64,000 bases of DNA from Hippasteria phrygiana (taxonomy: Eukaryota; Echinodermata; Asteroidea; Valvatida; Goniasteridae), in NCBI GenBank assembly GCA_037893225.1, contig JAZGUH010000709.1:186001-250000 (forward strand), in the 5' to 3' direction. A model generated the notes under the pieces. That model was not told where the DNA came from. It did no database searches and saw nothing but the letters and a program-made list of their open reading frames with translations. Shown here in pieces: positions 10,290-20,857 of this stretch. Made by a program: the position numbers and the translations under genes. Position 1 is the stretch's first letter; every line of letters begins with the position of its first letter.

Positions 10290-10810
10290 TTTGATATACA
10301 CGTATGTCTAATGTTACTCCTGTTTGTTTGTTTTGTACGTGCACTGTATATATCTCCGAGGACAAGAGGAGAAAGGAAACACAAAGAAACCTTTCAGTCC
10401 TCGAACGTACATGTAGAGTCCTTTGTTGAAATCGGTCCTCGAACGTAATGATACGTGCTAATTAGTCTATGGGGGTTGGTTATATTAAAGGAACAATAGG
10501 AAACACAAAGCATTGTCCTCGGACGTATTGGGGAAGTACGACTATGTGGTCTTACCGTGCATACTCTATGTGGACCTGTGAACAAAAGAAGTCCAAACGA
10601 ACCAGGATATTAAACCTTATGTACAAACAATAGCAGGACAATAGGAGGTTCACGATTGAAGGTGTTTACACACACATGTGTGTGTGTAAGGACATATGTT
10701 CAAACGCGATGTGCGTCCAATAACATTTCAAAACCAGGTAAAGGTAGTGTACACGATTGGTAATCCTCCAATTTGTTTTTACTGAATTATTACGAAATAC
10801 CTTACTAGAC
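10290..10810. other. Intron stretch with TCCTCGAACGTA-like repeats
   Basis: The phrases GTCCTCGAACGTA, GGTCCTCGAACGTA and GTCCTCGGACGTA and two copies of GGAAACACAAAG(A/C)A recur at 10375-10545. A (CA)n-type palindrome is at 10669-10688. No gene seen. Confidence 0.4.
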
Positions 10811-10930
10811 TGTAAGTTAGCGTGAAAGTTCATCTGTGTTGGTAGTTGGAATACTTTATTGGTAAGCTTTTGATCACAACTCTTGAAACTTTTCTGTAAC
10901 TGTAATTTTCGACCGAACCTTCGGTCTTCA

Positions 10931-11683
10931 TCAGCAGGATGACCCGGATGTTGAATCTGTGACTTTACGGACACGTGATCCCAACACCGCGTCAAAGACT
11001 CTTTGGAGTTTGTACCGCCCTCCGTCCCGGTTCAGAGATGGTTTGTAGGCTCTGATGTAAGCTGCCTCCTTAAACCCCCTTTCGAAATATCGTGCGTCTC
11101 TGTCTAGAATGTTGAATTTAGATAACTCTACATGTACGTAATAGCCTGGTGATTCTATGTGGATGTGTTGAGAAACCTCTGAAGAGGACGAACTGGGGCG
11201 ACGGTGCTCCAAAAAATCTAGTCTAAGGGACCTCTCGGTCTCTCCAATGTAGGATTCTGTACACTGTCCTTGACAAGGAATTTGGTAGATCACTCCAGTA
11301 TGGTCCTTCTTAGCTGTTTTATCCTTGGGTGATACGAGTAGTTGTCTGAGGGTATTCGTGGGCTTAAAACACGTGTCAATGTTGTATGAAGCAAATGTCC
11401 TCCTAAGGGCTTCCGATGTTCCTTTAATGTATGGAAGGACCACCAGTTGTTTCTTATTTTTCGACTGATCAGGTTGTGGAATGTTATTTCTTTTGGCATT
11501 TGCTGAGTTAGTGACCCTCTTAAAAGCCCACTTGGGATAGGGCCTATCCACACTTATGAAGGGATTGGTTAATGTGAAGCTTTTCCTTGTCTTTCTCGAC
11601 TTTGTTGGTGATGATGGAGTCTGCTCGGTGGTATAAGGTTTCGATAACCCCCAATTTATGTTCAACTGGGTGATTGAAGCCAA
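10931..11683 (-). pseudogene. PLE GIY-YIG endonuclease region
   Basis: 250-codon open frame containing KNKKQLVVLPYIKGTSEALR, DHTGVIYQIPCQGQCTESYI and GETERSLRLDFLEHRR. GVIYQIPC and YIGETER.L..R..EH are the GIY-YIG core found at the C-terminus of PLE proteins; the arginine and histidine expected after the YIG are present. The likely original frame also uses part of the overlapping frame 11544-11828, so a shift near 11600 is inferred. No ATG start belongs to this frame. Confidence 0.85.
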
Positions 11684-12329
11684 AATTGAGATACTGGTCT
11701 GTGTGAGTAGGTTTCCGATAAATCCGTATTTCTAAGCTGCCGTCCTCCTGAATCTTGGCCAATGTGTCTAAGAACGCAAGGGATTTATCGTCCTCGCCTT
11801 CCGTGGTAAACTTGATGTCTGAATACAAAGAATTGAGATGCTATGTGAATTCCTGAGAGTACGTGTTGCTTTTTCAATTTTGTGAAAGTGTCATCTACAC
11901 ACAAGGCTGGTGGGTGGGGGGCTGTGGAAAGGCCCCCAGTTTCAGCTGTTCCATGTAGAGATTACAGATGATGGGTGAAACTGGTGACCCCATGGCCGCT
12001 CCATGTATTTGCTCGTAGAAGGTACAATTGTAGACAAAATAAGTACATCTCAAGCATACTTTGAGGAGCTGAACGATCTGAGAAGGTAAAAGGCGTGTTC
12101 TTTCACTCAGTCCAGTATCTTGTTCCAATTTGGTTTGTATGATGGGCAATGCCTTGTCAACAGGAACAGAAGTAAAGAGGGCTGTGACGTCATACGACTT
12201 CAGTTCTTCATCTTCATCTACTTTGATGTTATTAATAATGTCCGGAAAGTGTTTCGAGTTGACTTTATGATGTTCTTTATCTCCTACAATGATGACGAAA
12301 TCCCTGCTGGAAGCTTGGCACAGTTGTAA
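11544..12329 (-). pseudogene. PLE reverse transcriptase core, frame-broken
   Basis: The segment 11895-12149 gives YNCTFYEQIHGAAMGSPVSP and IICNLYMEQL, the PLE core where GxAMGSPxSP precedes the catalytic region. The segment 11544-11828 gives DKSLAFLDTLAKIQEDGSLE and YRKPTHTDQYLNFGFNHPVEHK, also diagnostic of PLEs. The piece between them and the piece at 12150-12480 are shifted or deleted; the catalytic aspartates are not readable in one frame. Confidence 0.85.
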
Positions 12330-12495
12330 GTGATGGTGCCTATGCTACTGACTATAGGCCTTAGTGGGGTGTTTTGTTTGTGTACCTTTGGTAAACCGTA
12401 TAATTTTGGAGGTGTTCTGTGGTGGGGTATAGCTGTCGATATTCAATCCTATTAATGAACCCTTCCTTTTCCAATTTTTGTAGAACGGCTACCAG

Positions 12496-13396
12496 TTACT
12501 TCTTCTTTCTAAGGGTTGGATCTTTGTTGCCGAGTTTTCTATATGTTGCCTTGTCATCGAGTAGAGTTTCACATTTATATTGATATTCTTCATCAGTGTC
12601 AACAACAACCAATCTACCATTGTCAGCCGGCACAGTCTGAATTTCTTTGTCTTTCTTGAGTTCATTCAGGGCTTGCAGCTCTTCCTTAGTCAAGTTGGGG
12701 ATTATTTTCTTGGGTCGATTCAACAGATTCGCCACCTTCGATCTCAATTCGTTCGAGTTTCTTTCAGATAGACCTCTGCATGCTGTTTCCGTGCACGTGA
12801 CAAGCTCAACAACCGGTATTTTCGACGGTTTGATGACAGCAAAATTTAGCCCTTTTGCCAAAACTGAGCGTTGGGAATCCGATAGAGATTTCTTAGACAA
12901 GTTCCTAACCCATTTGTCGATGGTTCCCGGTTCGGTTATTTTCGAATATTTGCGCAATTTCTCCGTTCTTTGAGTTTCAAGATGAGCGAATTTAGCTGGT
13001 TATCTTCGCTTGCACAGCTCGTGCTCGTTCAACTGCGCCCTCTTGCAGCGTGATCCTTACTTCCGCTACTTCCACACCACGGAGTCCGCTATATTCAACA
13101 ATCTTTTCAACCTTGTCTTTTTGTTGTTCTAGAAATTCAAATTTATGCACAATTTGTCCCACTCTGATGTTAAGAAGGGACCTTTCTGCACTCTGCAATA
13201 TACTATTTGCTTTGTGTCCTTTGACGGTGCTAGACAAATGCAAATTTCCCGGTATGATTTCGTGATGTTTACAATGAAGGCTAAACCGCAGGTTGTTCCG
13301 ATATCGAGCGATCTTTTTGCTCGTATTCTCCCAGAGTCTGATGTTATTTAGGCAATCTGAGCCATACTCACTTCTAATGTTAGCGTGAAAGTTCAT
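12496..13396 (-). pseudogene. PLE N-terminal region
   Basis: The frame 12496-12957 includes SVLAKGLNFAVIKPSKIPVV, LKKDKEIQTVPADNGRLVVV and TYRKLGNKDPTLRKK, which match the PLE wording VLSKGLNFAP..IP.. and LRKDK.I.ILPADKG..VV. The frame 12992-13396 gives a basic segment (SLHCKHHEIIPGNLHLSSTV) upstream of it, also PLE-like. A stop separates the two frames. Confidence 0.8.
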
Positions 13397-13531
13397 CTGT
13401 GTTGGTAGTTCGAATAATTTATTGGTAAGCTTTTGATCACAACACTTGAAACTTTTCCGTGCCTGTAATCATCCTGTGCAATGATGGCACCAGGTGTGCT
13501 GTCGTTTTCAAAATAAGTGGAAATTTATATC

Positions 13532-13568
13532 GTTTTCCAACGATTGTTTGGAACAATCGTTGGAAAAC
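13532..13568. repeat. Perfect 15-bp hairpin
   Basis: GTTTTCCAACGATTG (13532-13546) and CAATCGTTGGAAAAC (13554-13568) are exact complements around a 7-base loop. It lies just outside the PLE. Confidence 0.85.
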
Positions 13569-14055
13569 TACCCTCTATTGACCGAATGTAGTTAATAAGT
13601 GTTGTGTCTAAAATGGGTTAACAATCCGAAAACGGGCGCACGCGTAGTGTACCGAAGCGACGCGTTGTAACCAGTGCATGCAGTGGTTCTTGGACGTTCC
13701 GCTCAGCCCTCCGCCTCTGTACATGTTATGTGACCAATTGAAAACGATCCCATTTACAAAAATTGGGATTATTTTACAAGAGGGCGCTATAACAAATGCC
13801 TCCCGACGGTTGAAAACGAATGCCGTCAGTGGAACAGGTCAGTGGAACAGGTCAGTGGAACGATATTTCCTATAAAATACTAACCCCAAATCCGCCCATT
13901 TATGAAAATTGCAACAGTGTCCAATTATGTACACTACCTTTAAGACTTGGTACATAACATACTTATAACAGACTCGATTGGTTTTAGGTTTCTATAAAAA
14001 TATCATATAGCAATTTATTTCCTTTACCACTCGTTAAACCACGGCCCAGTCTTAC

Positions 14056-14178
14056 CTGGATGACCCCTCCCCCTTTACCTCCTTCAGTGTACGGTAGAAG
14101 TTCCTTGGGTAGACCCATCATACGACCAACCCAGTCAACCATGACCGTCTCCAACTCCGTCATAACTGGACTAGAAAT
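14056..14178 (-). CDS. Group II PLP decarboxylase, coding exon 3
   Basis: 41 codons beginning [16 protein letters not shown] and ending GGKGGGVIQ. It matches the family block (W)..SPA.TELE..V.DWLGKM..LP..F followed by the glycine-rich GGGVIQ turn. The acceptor is TCTTACAG and the donor GTAAGA after CAG, both phase 0. In place of the usual SPACTELE the sequence reads SPVMTELE, an uncommon pair of residues near the active-site entrance. The intron to exon 4 (8567-14055) holds a TIR element, a LINE fragment and a PLE. Confidence 0.93.
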
Positions 14179-14339
14179 CTGTAAGAGAAGGCGGGAAGAA
14201 TCAAAACTGCTAGGGGAATGTTAAAAAATTAAAATAGCAAAACATCAAAACATCAAAACATCAGAACAATACATCAAATCAGAGACGTCACTTTCAACTG
14301 GCAAAGTGTCCCAAGCAACTGTAGTATTTTCGAGTTTTG

Positions 14340-15000
14340 AGTTTTGTCACGTTCTGCCGCGTTTTGTGCGCGTTTTGTCACGGTTGCTTCACGGTTGCTG
14401 CGCGTTTTGTCCCGTTTTGCCACGTTTTGTCACGGTACTCACGGCAAACTAGGGTGTATGGTAGCCGTTCATCTCGTTCAATCACGGCGCGTCCTGGCGT
14501 GTGACGGTTTACGGGCCCGGCGCGATACGGCGCGTTGCGTTCTACTACGGTCTGACACGGCGCGCGCGGTCTGGGAGGGATACAATGATTGCTATTGCTT
14601 GGGAGGCCTTCTTTTTATACCGTGGGCACAAACGTGCTCCAAAGCTGCCCGGCGTCCACGTTTCATCCACAGAAAGCCTTGACAGAACGTGAAAAACGTG
14701 TCAGACCTTGATCAGAACGTGAGAAACGTGAGGGACCCCATTAGAACGTTACGGGCCGGGAGGGAACGTACTGGCATCCGTGGTAGACCGCGGGCCGAAC
14801 CGTACTGCGCCTTTTTTGAGCCTCCGGGACTCAGCAGCCCCCCCCCCCCCCCACGGCCCGTCACGGATACCGTGATAGACCGTGAGAAAACTTAGCAGGA
14901 CCTTAACAAAACTTGAATAAGGAGAAAAAATTGCTAAAATCCCACGGCGCACTACGTTTCGGGCAAACGTGACTGCCGTGGCCGCCGGGAACATAATGTA
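14340..15000. repeat. Element with phased CACGTTTTG motifs on the left arm and AACGTG on the right
   Basis: From 14345 to 14450 the phrase (C/G)(A/G)CG(T/G)TTTGT recurs at steps of 10-11 bp. From 14690 to 14900 the complementary words AACGTGA and CCGTGA recur. The middle is GC-rich, and a C run interrupts it at 14830-14843. No protein is recognised. It resembles in design the elements at 34200-35180 and 37631-38286. The ends are not defined. Confidence 0.55.
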
Positions 15001-15224
15001 AACCTAGCTTAAATCCCAAATCCCTTAGCCTCTTCAGGTTTTCTGCACCTTGCTGAATTTAGCGGAAGGCCATAACAGCAAAAGTGTGAAGCCTTCTAAA
15101 TCTGGGAAAATACAACGACAAGGCATACTAGGCCTTGTGTTTACTGCTCAGAAAAACAGAAAGTGTCCAATGTTGGATATCGTTGGATTTACCAGGATTA
15201 GAGATGTGAAAATGCATTACTTAC

Positions 15225-15338
15225 CCAGGTGAAACCGTTGGTACCCAAGCCAGCTGATAACAGGTCAGCCAACATGGATGGGTAGGAGGAGCCATTGGGA
15301 AAGTAGGCGTGGAAATGGGGGTGTTGCCAATGGGTCAG
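15225..15338 (-). CDS. Group II PLP decarboxylase, coding exon 2
   Basis: 38 codons starting LTHWQHPHFHAYFP and ending GTNGFTW, the conserved segment that follows ILPG in the family (compare GVTHW..PYFFAYFP..SYP). The acceptor is TTGCAG at 15339-15344 and the donor GTAAGT after TGG at 15225, both phase 0, so it joins exon 1 and exon 3 in frame. HWQHPHFHAYFP contributes to substrate and cofactor packing in known family members. A decayed duplicate of this exon lies just upstream in transcript direction (15385-15481). Confidence 0.93.
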
Positions 15339-15384
15339 CTGCAAGAGGGGCATGTCCAAATGTCATAATTACATATTTATAACA

Positions 15385-15520
15385 GACCAGCCAATAGCCA
15401 ACTCAGCCAACATGGATAAGTAGGCTAGGACCAGCCACCGGGAAGGTAGGCGTTGAAATGGGGGTGTTGCAAACGCATCAGTTGCAAGAGGAGCTTGTCC
15501 AAATGTCAAAATTAATTGTT
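15385..15520 (-). pseudogene. Dead tandem copy of decarboxylase coding exon 2
   Basis: Directly upstream (in transcript direction) of exon 2 lies a second copy of about 140 bp that includes its flanking intron (both followed by GCAAGAGG.GC.TGTCCAAATGTCA on the plus strand). The exon part, read from 15481, gives LMRLQHPHFNAYLPGGWS and then a TAG stop, aligned to LTHWQHPHFHAYFPNGSS of the live exon. The acceptor AG has become AA (TTGCAA). Frame is lost after the stop. This is a local exon duplication that decayed; it could once have been a mutually exclusive exon. Confidence 0.85.
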
Positions 15521-15784
15521 ATATCGTCGTCTTGGATACTGTATTTTGATTGGCCTAGAGCGATCACGTGCCTGGTCTATAAAAACGCATGGCACACTCC
15601 AAGCATGATATCACACATCAGCGCAGCCAGCTAGCTATTGAGCTGTATCATTGGTACCCACGCTACACTGTTAACGACAGTAAAATATAGTGGGAACAGC
15701 GGACTAGCAGACGATCAGCTGTTTTGATCGCGTGATTTGTTTGAGTGAATCGCGTGATTTGTTTGAGCAAGTGTTACAACTGAT

Positions 15785-16035
15785 AATGTAGTAACCGACG
15801 GATAATGTAACACCAACCGATAATGTATCACAAATTGACTGATAGTGTATCAACAACCGATAATGTATCACAAATTGACTGATAATAGTGTAGTAGAATT
15901 TCTATCCGATAATGTATCACCTGTCGACAGATAATGTAGTAGGAAAAAAACTGTAACCGATAATGTATCATCACAGAACGGATACTGTATCAACCAATAA
16001 CGTATCAAGAAATCAACCAATAGTGTATCAGTGTG
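15785..16035. repeat. Degenerate CCGATAATGTATCA repeats
   Basis: About ten copies of (C/T)(C/G)(G/A)ATA(A/G)TGTA(T/G)(C/T)A with spacings of roughly 20-35 bp. No gene is seen across this stretch. Confidence 0.7.
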
Positions 16036-17744
16036 GGGAAAAAAGTATACAAAAACTTGTTCATCCAGTGATCGTACAATACTCTCCGCGGCTTTTCTTC
16101 AAAACGGTTTATGGTATAAAGTTGTAACCTTGATTTAGCATCAACCCATTCAAAGGTGTACATATATCGTCTAATCAGTGCGCACGAAACAAAAACCGTT
16201 CACTTTGACCTTGGATTGGATATTTCATGATCCGGTTCAGCTATTCAGGGTGCTGATCATCGACGCCCAGCTGCGCGAAATAGACAGGCCCGAGCGGTTT
16301 TGGGGGAGCCGCCCCTCGCAAGAGAGAGGATTTGTTAACTTTGCGCGGCGCGACTTGTGGCGATGTACCGGTACTCCTCCAAAACAGCGCATAAGACGGA
16401 AGCAGGATCGCGTCATAGCAGTTATTGAAAGATAGAAATTATTGCTGGCAAAGTTGGATAAAACAATTAAGTTAATCCTGGAGTTATAAAGATGATAAAA
16501 AGAACATTATCCAGAAACATCGAAGAAATTACTAATCAAATTATGTGATGTAATACAGTGGCGCTGAGAAACAAATTTGCAGTGCTTGAAGCAATACCAG
16601 AAGATCTAGATGAAGAGACGAAATGGAAAATTTTTAATAAAGCTTACAACCAAAACAGCAAAAGAGGTTCTAGGATTAAAGAAAAAATGTAAAGCCGTGG
16701 ATAGGTCCAAGATCTTGAAAGAAAGTGGAGGAGAGGAAACATATCAAACTGAAGATGGATAGTATAAAATCTACCAGGATAAAGGAAAAACTACATGCAG
16801 ATTACAAAACTAAAGACAAGGAAGTGAAGTCAAGCATGAGAGCAGACAAGAGGAAATGGGTGGAGAATCTGGCTAACGATGCCCAAAGAGCCGCAGAAAA
16901 TGGACAAAATAATGAAGACACTGTATGATATAACTAAAGTTATATGTAATCACAAACCACGTCATGCATTGTGAGTCAGAGATAAACAGGGACACATGAT
17001 AACAGATGACGAGGATAGGAGAGCAAGATGGAAGGAACACTTTGAAGAGATCCTTAATAGGGACAAACCAAATAATTCAGTTGCAGTTGAAAGTGAAAAT
17101 ATACCAAACATTGAAACCATTGATAAAAGCCCTCCAAACAAAGCAGAAATCAGAGAGACAATCAAGAAACTTAAAAATGGCAAAGCGGGTGGGAGTAACC
17201 AAATAACAGCAGAAATGTTAAAAGCAGATCTCGAGACAGCAAGCGACAAGTTACACAGCATTATTGCAGATATTTGGAACGAAACAACAATACCAAGCGA
17301 CTGGAAGAAAGGACTAATTGTAAAGCTGCCGAAGAAAGGCGATCTTTTAGAATGTGGAAACTGGAGAGGGATAACACTTCTACCAATCGCAAGCAGAGTA
17401 CTGGGGAGGATTTTAATCAATAGAATTCAGAAGGAGATAGACGGAAAGCTAAGACAAGAACAAGCAGGCTTCCGTGAAGGCAAAAGTACAACAGAACAAA
17501 TCTTTATTCTGAGAAACATCATCGAACAATCCGTTGAATGGCAAACAATTCTGTACATCAATTTCATAGACTTCGAAAAGGCGTTCGATTCTGTTCACAG
17601 AGACAGTCTTTGGGAGTTCATGAAACAATATGGTATACCCATGAAAATGTTCAACATAGTCAAACTCATGTATTCAGACAGCATGTGTGCAGTACTAGAC
17701 GATGGTGAAGAAACTGAATGGTTCCAAGTTAAAACAGGTGTTAA

Positions 17745-18685
17745 AGGAAACATGATTTAGGATTTATATTGCATTATTCCTGCTTAAAACAATAACGTAT
17801 TATCTTGACAATCATATTTTGTGTCCAGAGACAATTATTTCCCAGACTAAATATGAAAAATAAATGAACATAAGTGTGTGACGTAGACCGAGGCACATTA
17901 CAGATTCTGCTGCGCGAGCCTGCCCCATTCATCACGCGTGTGCATCGAGTGTACACGTGTGTGTGTGCAGAACGGCGAAAATTCTTCGTCCAAAATCTAA
18001 GCAAAATATAGTGTTTTTCGGCCATGCCGACAAGGTGTGTGGCTGCTGGGTGCAGCAAAACAACGAAGGATGGAGTAAGCCTTCATTTATTTCCAACTAA
18101 AGCGAAATATCGGAGAATTTGGACGGCGAAAGTGAGGTAGACAAGAGCGAAGTGGTCCGGCCCCAGCAGCTTCTCAGCGTTATGTAGCGACCACTTTGAG
18201 CCATCGTGTTTCGATATTGGTATTTTCAAATCATGGGATGACCATTAAAAATATGCTCAAGTCCACTGCCATCCCAACAAAGTTCCCAGATGTGAGTAAG
18301 GTATAGGCGAAAGCAGTTAAACGGCCCATTCCCAGAGGAGCCTTCGCTAAAAGCGAGAAAATAAGGGTAAGGTCGATGTTAGTTATTGCAACTTAAGAAA
18401 TTGCACGTATAGACCTAGTGTGTATACGATGTACATGCGTCATTTACGGGTCCAGACTATCGAGTCGATCCATGAATTTCGGTGCCTCGGTCTACGTCAC
18501 GAACAGCGCCCTCAATTTAAGTCTTAACAAATTCCAAAAAGGGGGGGGGTCAGTTTTTGGGCGGCCAATAATCACACTAAAACTTTACTTGAACCAGTTT
18601 GGCTTTTAATTCACATTTAATACATATAAATGAATTTATTTATGAAATAAAATGTGATCCGGCCAGTTTGAGATGCATGTTTCCT
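17745..18685. mobile_element. TTAA-flanked element (941 bp) carrying a THAP exon
   Basis: TTAA at 17741-17744 and 18686-18689 flank inverted ends AGGAAACATG. Removing it with one TTAA rejoins the LINE as KTGVKQGCMMSGFLF. A second inverted pair, GTGACGTAGACCGAGGCAC at about 17878-17896 and its complement at about 18482-18500, lies inside and brackets the THAP-coding segment, so the cargo may itself be a nested element. No transposase is seen. piggyBac-type insertion is inferred from TTAA. Confidence 0.85.
18024..18291 (+). pseudogene. THAP zinc-finger exon (broken)
   Basis: Starts MPTRCVAAGCSKTTKDGVSL, then HLFPTKAKYRRIWTAKVR, a TAG stop, TRAKWSGPSSFSALCSDHFE and PSCFDIGIF. After a frameshift it reads GMTIKNMLKSTAIPTKFPD. 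This is a complete THAP domain: C-x4-C near the start, C-x2-H (CSDH), the conserved W, P and F, and the closing AVPTxF-like motif (AIPTKF). It ends at a good splice donor (GAT|GTGAGT at 18292), so it looks like one exon of a spliced gene. THAP domains bind DNA and are found in transposases and host regulators. The stop and shift make it a relic. Confidence 0.85.
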
Positions 18686-19679
18686 TTAAGCAAGGATGTA
18701 TGATGTCAGGATTTCTCTTTTGCTCGTTATAGACTGGGTGATGAGGAAAACCACCAAAGATAACAACACTGGTATCATATGGCGATTCATGTCGAAGCTA
18801 GAAGATCTGGACTTTGCAGATGACATCGCGCTTCTGTCTTCCAATCATTCACATATGCAGAGAAAAACCGACACCTTGTCCGGCCTTGCAAAAAGAGTAG
18901 GATTGAAGATCAATAAAAGGAAGACAAAGATTCTAGGAATGAACTACAAGCTTGAAGATTCGGTACAGATAGAAGGAAGAGAAATAGAAGATGTGGAACA
19001 TTTTTCATAACTTGGAGCAACGGTGAGCAAAGAAGGTGGAGGAGAGATGGACATAAAGAGTAGGATCAATAGAGCCAGAACTGCATTCAGAAAACTAAAT
19101 AAAGTATGGAAATCAAAACAATATGGGAGAAAAACAAAAGTCAAACTCTACAAAAGCTTAGTAAGACTAGTACTTCTATATGGCTGCGAGACATGGAAGA
19201 TGAATAAAACTGATGAAAGAAAACTGGATTCTCTTCAATACCAGTGTTTGAAGAAAATTATGCAGATATGGTGGCCAAACATCATCTCAATGGAAGAACT
19301 CAATAACATTGCACTTCTCCCAAAAATTTGTCTAGAAGTCAAAAGAAGAAGGTGGAATTGGATAGGGCACATATTGAGGAAACCAATAATCACCATTGCA
19401 TGACTGCCTTGACATGGCAACCAGATGGGAAAAGAAAGATCGGTAGACCAAAAACAACGTGGAGAAGAACCGTGGAAAGGAAAAGGAAAGAGGCGGGATG
19501 GAAAACATGGAATGAAGCCAGGGGAAAAGCAAAAGACAGGGAACAGTGGAAATTGAGCGTGGAGGCCTCATGTGCCAGGAGGCACGAAGAGGATAGGTAA
19601 GGTAAGGTAAATACTTGGACAAAACGTAAAGTAGTAGTAGGTAAAGGCCGATTTCAGACCACCTCAAAATATTTCCCTA

Positions 19680-20375
19680 CCCCTATACGACAACATTTTT
19701 CAAAACCTCTAAAAATCAAAAACCGAGAAAATCGCCCCAAAATCACAAAAATTTCTCTTTCTAAAAATCACCCAAAAAATCACTAAAAAAAATCGCCAAA
19801 AAAATCTCTCTAAACTCTCCCCCCAAAATCTCTCTCTAAAATCGCCCAAAAATCACTTAAAAACTCGTCAAAAATCTCTCTAAAATCTCTCTCTAAAATC
19901 ACCCAAAAAAATCCCAAACTCAAATCTCAGAAATCCCAAATCCCAAATCTAAAACCCCAAATCTAAAATCCCAAACCCCAAATCTAAAATTAAAATCCCA
20001 AATCCCAAATCTAAAATCTCAAACTCAAATCCCAAATCCCAAATCTAAGATCTTAAAATCAAATCTTAAATTCAAATCCCCAACCCCAAATCTAAAATCT
20101 TTAACTAAAATCCCAAATCCCAAATCTAAAATCTTAAACTAAAATCCCAAATCCCAAATCAAAATTCTTAAATTCAAACCACAAACCCCAAATCTAAAAT
20201 CCCAAATCCCAAATCCCAAATCTTAAACTAAAATCCCAAATCCTAAACCCCAAATCTAAAATCTTAAACTAAAATCCCAAATCTAAAATCTTAAAACTAA
20301 AATCCCAAATCCCAAACCCCAAAATCTCCAATCTTAAACTCAAATCCCAAACCTCAAAATCTCCAATCATAAAAT
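19680..20375. repeat. Low-complexity AAATCCCAAATCTAAAATC tract
   Basis: About 700 bp almost free of G on this strand, built from AAATCCC, AAATCTAA and AAATCTTAAACT words in irregular order. The strand asymmetry (A/C/T versus G) is extreme. Confidence 0.9.
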
Positions 20376-20377
20376 GA

Positions 20378-20857
20378 TTTGTGTTTATTGGGAGGGGGCG
20401 TAATCATACATGCAGACTATGTGTTACGATTTTGAGTCAATGTGATGGAACTTTTGTTTCAGGGCCTTGGTTAACCGATTGTTCATTTTGGTTGAACTTT
20501 TTGCTCTTTACAAGATGAAGTGCTTTTTAAATTTTGAGAATAGCAAGAAAGAAAGAACCGGTGTGTGCAGGCAAAATTCAAAGAGTGATCAGTTTATCAT
20601 ATTTTTTTGATCATCTCATTGTGTTTATTGGGAGGGGGCGTAATCATACATGCAGACTATGTGTTACGATTTTGAGTCAATGTGATGGAACTTTTGTTTC
20701 AGGGCCTTGGTTAACCGATTGTTCATTTTGGTTGAACTTTTTGCTCTTTACAAGATGAAGTGCTTTTTAAATTTTGAGAATAGCAAGAAAGAAAGAACCG
20801 GTGTGTGCAGGCAAAATTCAAAGAGTGATCAGTTTATCATATTTTTTTGATCATCTC
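20378..20857. repeat. Two identical 240-bp tandem copies
   Basis: 20378-20617 and 20618-20857 match line for line with no difference seen. Each runs from TGTGTTTATTGGGAGGGGGC to TTTTTTTGATCATCTCA. A very recent duplication or an assembly artefact would look the same. Confidence 0.9.

Larger units (their letters stand above)
10815..13469 (-). mobile_element. Penelope-like retroelement with terminal direct repeats
   Basis: Flanked by direct repeats of about 90 bp at 10815-10904 and 13379-13469 (GTTAGCGTGAAAGTTCATCT, then TTTATTGGTAAGCTTTTGAT), the pseudo-LTR arrangement known for PLEs. Between them, on the minus strand, are an N-terminal region, a reverse transcriptase and a GIY-YIG endonuclease in the PLE order. 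Multiple frameshifts and stops separate these parts, so this copy is dead. It lies antisense-free in the decarboxylase intron (same strand as the host gene). Confidence 0.88.
16490..19615 (+). mobile_element. RTE-like LINE, interrupted at a TTAA site
   Basis: The reverse transcriptase reads KPPNKAEI..TIKKLKNGKAGGSNQ-type wording from 16996, then NWRGITLLPIASRVLGRILI, QAGFREGKSTTEQIFILRNI, YINFIDFEKAFDSVHRDSLW and EWFQVKTGV. After the insertion it continues (K)QGCMMSGFLF, LLVIDWVMRKTT, LEDLDFADDIALLSSNHSHM (FADD catalytic box near 18815), LVLLYGCETWKMNKTDERKL and WNWIGHILRKP. The 5' part (16560-16990) has several shifts, and a stop lies before LGATVS near 19005. It ends in GGTAA tandem repeats (19596-19610), a short-repeat tail typical of RTE/CR1-type LINEs. 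Clade assignment beyond RTE-like is uncertain. Not functional. Confidence 0.85.
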
